Shown piece by piece: positions 62,033 to 64,000 of a DNA stretch of 64,000 nucleotides. This DNA comes from Vickermania ingenoplastis (taxonomy: Eukaryota > Euglenozoa > Kinetoplastea > Trypanosomatida > Trypanosomatidae). The notes beneath the pieces are model-generated. The model searched no databases. It was not told the DNA's origin and was given only the letters and a program-made list of their open reading frames with translations. The stretch covers positions 620,001-684,000 of the forward strand of contig VFSE01000199.1 in assembly GCA_010157825.1 (NCBI GenBank), in the 5' to 3' direction. Numbering within the stretch: position 1 is the stretch's first letter; each line of letters starts with the position of its first letter. The position numbers and the translations under genes were made by a program.

Positions 62033-64000
62033 ATGACCTCCTCTCCCAAGGACAGCGCGGTCGACGAGACCCCGATCGCCTTACCCTCCGAAGATCTGAA
62101 ACTGGACAAAGACCGGCAGCATTTTATTGCACGTGCGCGTTACTTGGCTGTCGAAATTCAAACCTTCACCATAATGATGGCAGATGATCTCCCCGGCTTT
62201 CTCCACTTCCCACAAAATGGTGCGTTCCCGGACATTCCACCGCCTCCAGAGAGGGAGGGGAAGAACGTGGTACCATTGAAGCTCGCGCCGAAGCCACAAT
62301 GGAACAAGGTCGGTGCAGAGGTCGCGCAGACCGTTCCGAAATTGGCGTGGGGAAGTCTTGCCCCGCCCCTCGTGACCGCCTCCATGTTTTCGCGTCTTCC
62401 AGAAGTAGAACAGCCGATCCGGGACGACGGCACCATGGGGGAGGATGAACCAGCCGGCGCCGGCCCATTTGTACCGCTGATACCGATTCAGGACCCAGAG
62501 AGGATGATGCCTGTGCTGATGTCTGTGAGCGTCAGCCGGCTGCAGGAAGTGGTGGAGCGCGACATGCAGGAACTGTATTCCCGTGTCGTGAAGGAGGAGC
62601 TAAACGCAACCCACTCCCAGTGGAAGGATTACGTGGAGCTCACCCTGGGGCTTCATGTCTTCCACTATGAGCAGACGCATATTGAGAAGTACACAAGTTT
62701 GGGGTGCCACATTGGAACACAAAACATGCGCTGTTGTATCATGCCGTATGAAAAAGTCGTGGTCACCGATGCCGGTATCGGAAAGCTCCTTCTGGACAAG
62801 TACCTCCGGTGGGAGTACTTATACCCGCGCTGTTTGGCCGCTCTGAGCGGCCTCATTGCGATTACAGAGAAAACAATAAAGAGCAGAAATAGGGTCCTTC
62901 CGGTGCAGCTGGTACCGCTCCGCCCCGCCTCGAAGGCAGAGAGTGGGGGGCCCGAGGCCCCAAGCAGCAGCAGTCCCGCTGCTCGGACCCAGCAGCGGAA
63001 CAACGAGAGCGAGCAGAGCCCTGGGGCTCAAAAGACGGAATCGAGGGATGGATCCACAGCTGGAGGCGGGGCGGGGCGAAGTGGAGCCCGGTATTTCAAT
63101 AGGGAAGATATCCTAGTGGAGTCCCAGTCCTTTTCCCTCCCCATATCTGCGGTGCAGCGCGTCCTTCGCATTCTGTCCAGGGACTACACTCCTTCCTCCA
63201 ATGGGTCCAGTGCGGCGTCAGAGAGAGGTTCTCGCGCATCAGCGGAGGACAGGCTGCCGGTGGCCCCGAGGCGTACTTCCCTCTCATTCCCGAAGAGCGC
63301 CAACGTCTCCCGACATCTGTTTCACAGTTGTATGGTGGCGACAGTGGAAGCAATGAACTCGTGGGACCCGTATAAGAGGGATTTCGCACCAGATACCGAC
63401 GATGACGACGTTCCATCGAGCGAGGACGAAGAGCAGAGGGACACACGCCTGGTCAGAAGTGTCACAGGTCACGATTCCTCGCTGCAGTCAGGGAAAGAGA
63501 TACAGAGTACGCAGCGCGACGAAACAGAAGACCTGGAAGAACAGCGTCTTAAGTTATTCCATGTGGTGAAAGAGCTCATCGTAATTCTCCATGATCAGAT
63601 CCCTATTCTAACCACCCTTCCCCTCTCGCAGCTGAGGCGAGTGATCCAGGCTGTTCTTCGGCACCTGATCACACACCCCTCCAAGGATGGACCGCCAAGG
63701 AAATGTGAGCCCACCGGCGAACAAGATAAGAATACCGGTACGAACGATGGGAGTGCATCAAAAAAACAAAAGAAGAAGAAGAAACTGAACCCCGTGAGCG
63801 ACAAGGGGTCGCACAAGGAAATCGCTGGCTATGGCTACACATGTCCTCTGCTGCTCTGCGCCCTCGAGCACGACGTTTCCGTCGATTTTGTCTTTGTTCG
63901 AGTGGAGAATTTGAACAACCTTTACTCCTGGTTTCGGCTGTTCCTGGGTGAGAAGGACCGTACGCCCCCGCCCCCAGAGGAGGGGAACTCGGCGGCCACG
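62033..64000 (+). CDS. Array gene E: divergent family member, open to the window edge
   Basis: The frame from ATG 62033 (MTSSPKDSAVDETPIAL) is open for 656 codons to the last base, so the 3' end is outside the window. Block 0 is FIARARYLAVEIQTFTI (about 33-49). Block 1 (161-285) reads SVSRLQEVVERDMQELYSRV, KYTSLGCHIGTQNMRCC, LLLDKYLRWEYLYPRC. It keeps the Cys-His pair but has lost the IQDRS..YGVPPF end. A long Ser/Glu linker follows. Block 2 (504-555) reads RLKLFHVVKELIVIL and LSQLRRVIQAVLRHLITH, then a Lys-rich patch KKQKKKKK, then block 3 (about 598-640): AGYGYTCPLLLCALEHD, VDFVFVRVENLNNLYSWF. It is the most divergent copy and has less GC-biased codons than A-D, consistent with an older split that escaped recent conversion. 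Function unknown. Confidence 0.78.
   Translation, partial: MTSSPKDSAVDETPIALPSEDLKLDKDRQHFIARARYLAVEIQTFTIMMADDLPGFLHFPQNGAFPDIPPPPEREGKNVVPLKLAPKPQWNKVGAEVAQTVPKLAWGSLAPPLVTASMFSRLPEVEQPIRDDGTMGEDEPAGAGPFVPLIPIQDPERMMPVLMSVSVSRLQEVVERDMQELYSRVVKEELNATHSQWKDYVELTLGLHVFHYEQTHIEKYTSLGCHIGTQNMRCCIMPYEKVVVTDAGIGKLLLDKYLRWEYLYPRCLAALSGLIAITEKTIKSRNRVLPVQLVPLRPASKAESGGPEAPSSSSPAARTQQRNNESEQSPGAQKTESRDGSTAGGGAGRSGARYFNREDILVESQSFSLPISAVQRVLRILSRDYTPSSNGSSAASERGSRASAEDRLPVAPRRTSLSFPKSANVSRHLFHSCMVATVEAMNSWDPYKRDFAPDTDDDDVPSSEDEEQRDTRLVRSVTGHDSSLQSGKEIQSTQRDETEDLEEQRLKLFHVVKELIVILHDQIPILTTLPLSQLRRVIQAVLRHLITHPSKDGPPRKCEPTGEQDKNTGTNDGSASKKQKKKKKLNPVSDKGSHKEIAGYGYTCPLLLCALEHDVSVDFVFVRVENLNNLYSWFRLFLGEKDRTPPPPEEGNSAAT

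Noticed and set aside
3471-64000. Reassigned stop codons as in Blastocrithidia
   Set aside because: Intact genes (CDC5, OXA1-like, kinase, B, C) end at ordinary TAA, TAG or TGA in expected places, with no in-frame stops inside conserved domains.

Overview
This window looks like chromosomal DNA of a kinetoplastid flagellate, most likely a trypanosomatid. Every convincing gene is on the + strand and intronless. The genes are separated by long AT-rich spacers full of polypyrimidine, (TTA)n, (GTT)n, (GTTT)n, (GA)n and (TA)n tracts, and several starts lie just after a polypyrimidine run plus AG, as expected for trans-splice acceptors in a polycistronic unit. Coding DNA is GC-rich with Pro/Ser/Ala/Gln/His-rich low complexity. 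No tRNA, rRNA, CRISPR or prokaryotic signal was found. The species call is inference.

Left part (1-30.5 kb): the 3' end of a NAPE-PLD-like metallo-hydrolase; a decayed tandem copy of it; a CDC5/Cef1 Myb splicing factor; a 736-residue protein of unknown function carrying a 2A-like NPGP motif of the kind found in trypanosome LINE retroposons; a METTL21-type lysine methyltransferase; a ~1800-residue low-complexity coiled-coil protein with a one-base frame break near its N-terminus; an Oxa1/YidC-like mitochondrial insertase whose 3' end carries a 31-bp tandem duplication; and a giant (2584-residue) atypical DYRK-family kinase with large insertions and DYG in place of DFG.

Right part (34.4-64 kb): five tandem members, here called A to E, of one protein family that I do not recognise. 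They share a short N-terminal helix-like block, a large W/L-rich block (RLQE...SLACH...GQLLWSKYLRWEYLLP), a KLKLYH...QLR.VVQ.VLVHIL block, a basic patch, and a C-terminal GYxYTCP...FMFIRVKNL..LYSWW block. B and C are intact, E is open to the window edge, A is split over three frames, and D is a frame-broken mosaic. D's first half matches A over 54 identical bases and its second half matches B at 100 of 102 bases, which is strong evidence for gene conversion inside the array. This array is the best candidate for an undescribed system here.

The 3.6-6.3 kb spacers are mostly simple sequence. They also hold a few discrete structures: a 20-bp inverted repeat, a 15-bp-stem hairpin, a GA minisatellite and three GC-richer islands that may be relics or non-coding RNAs.
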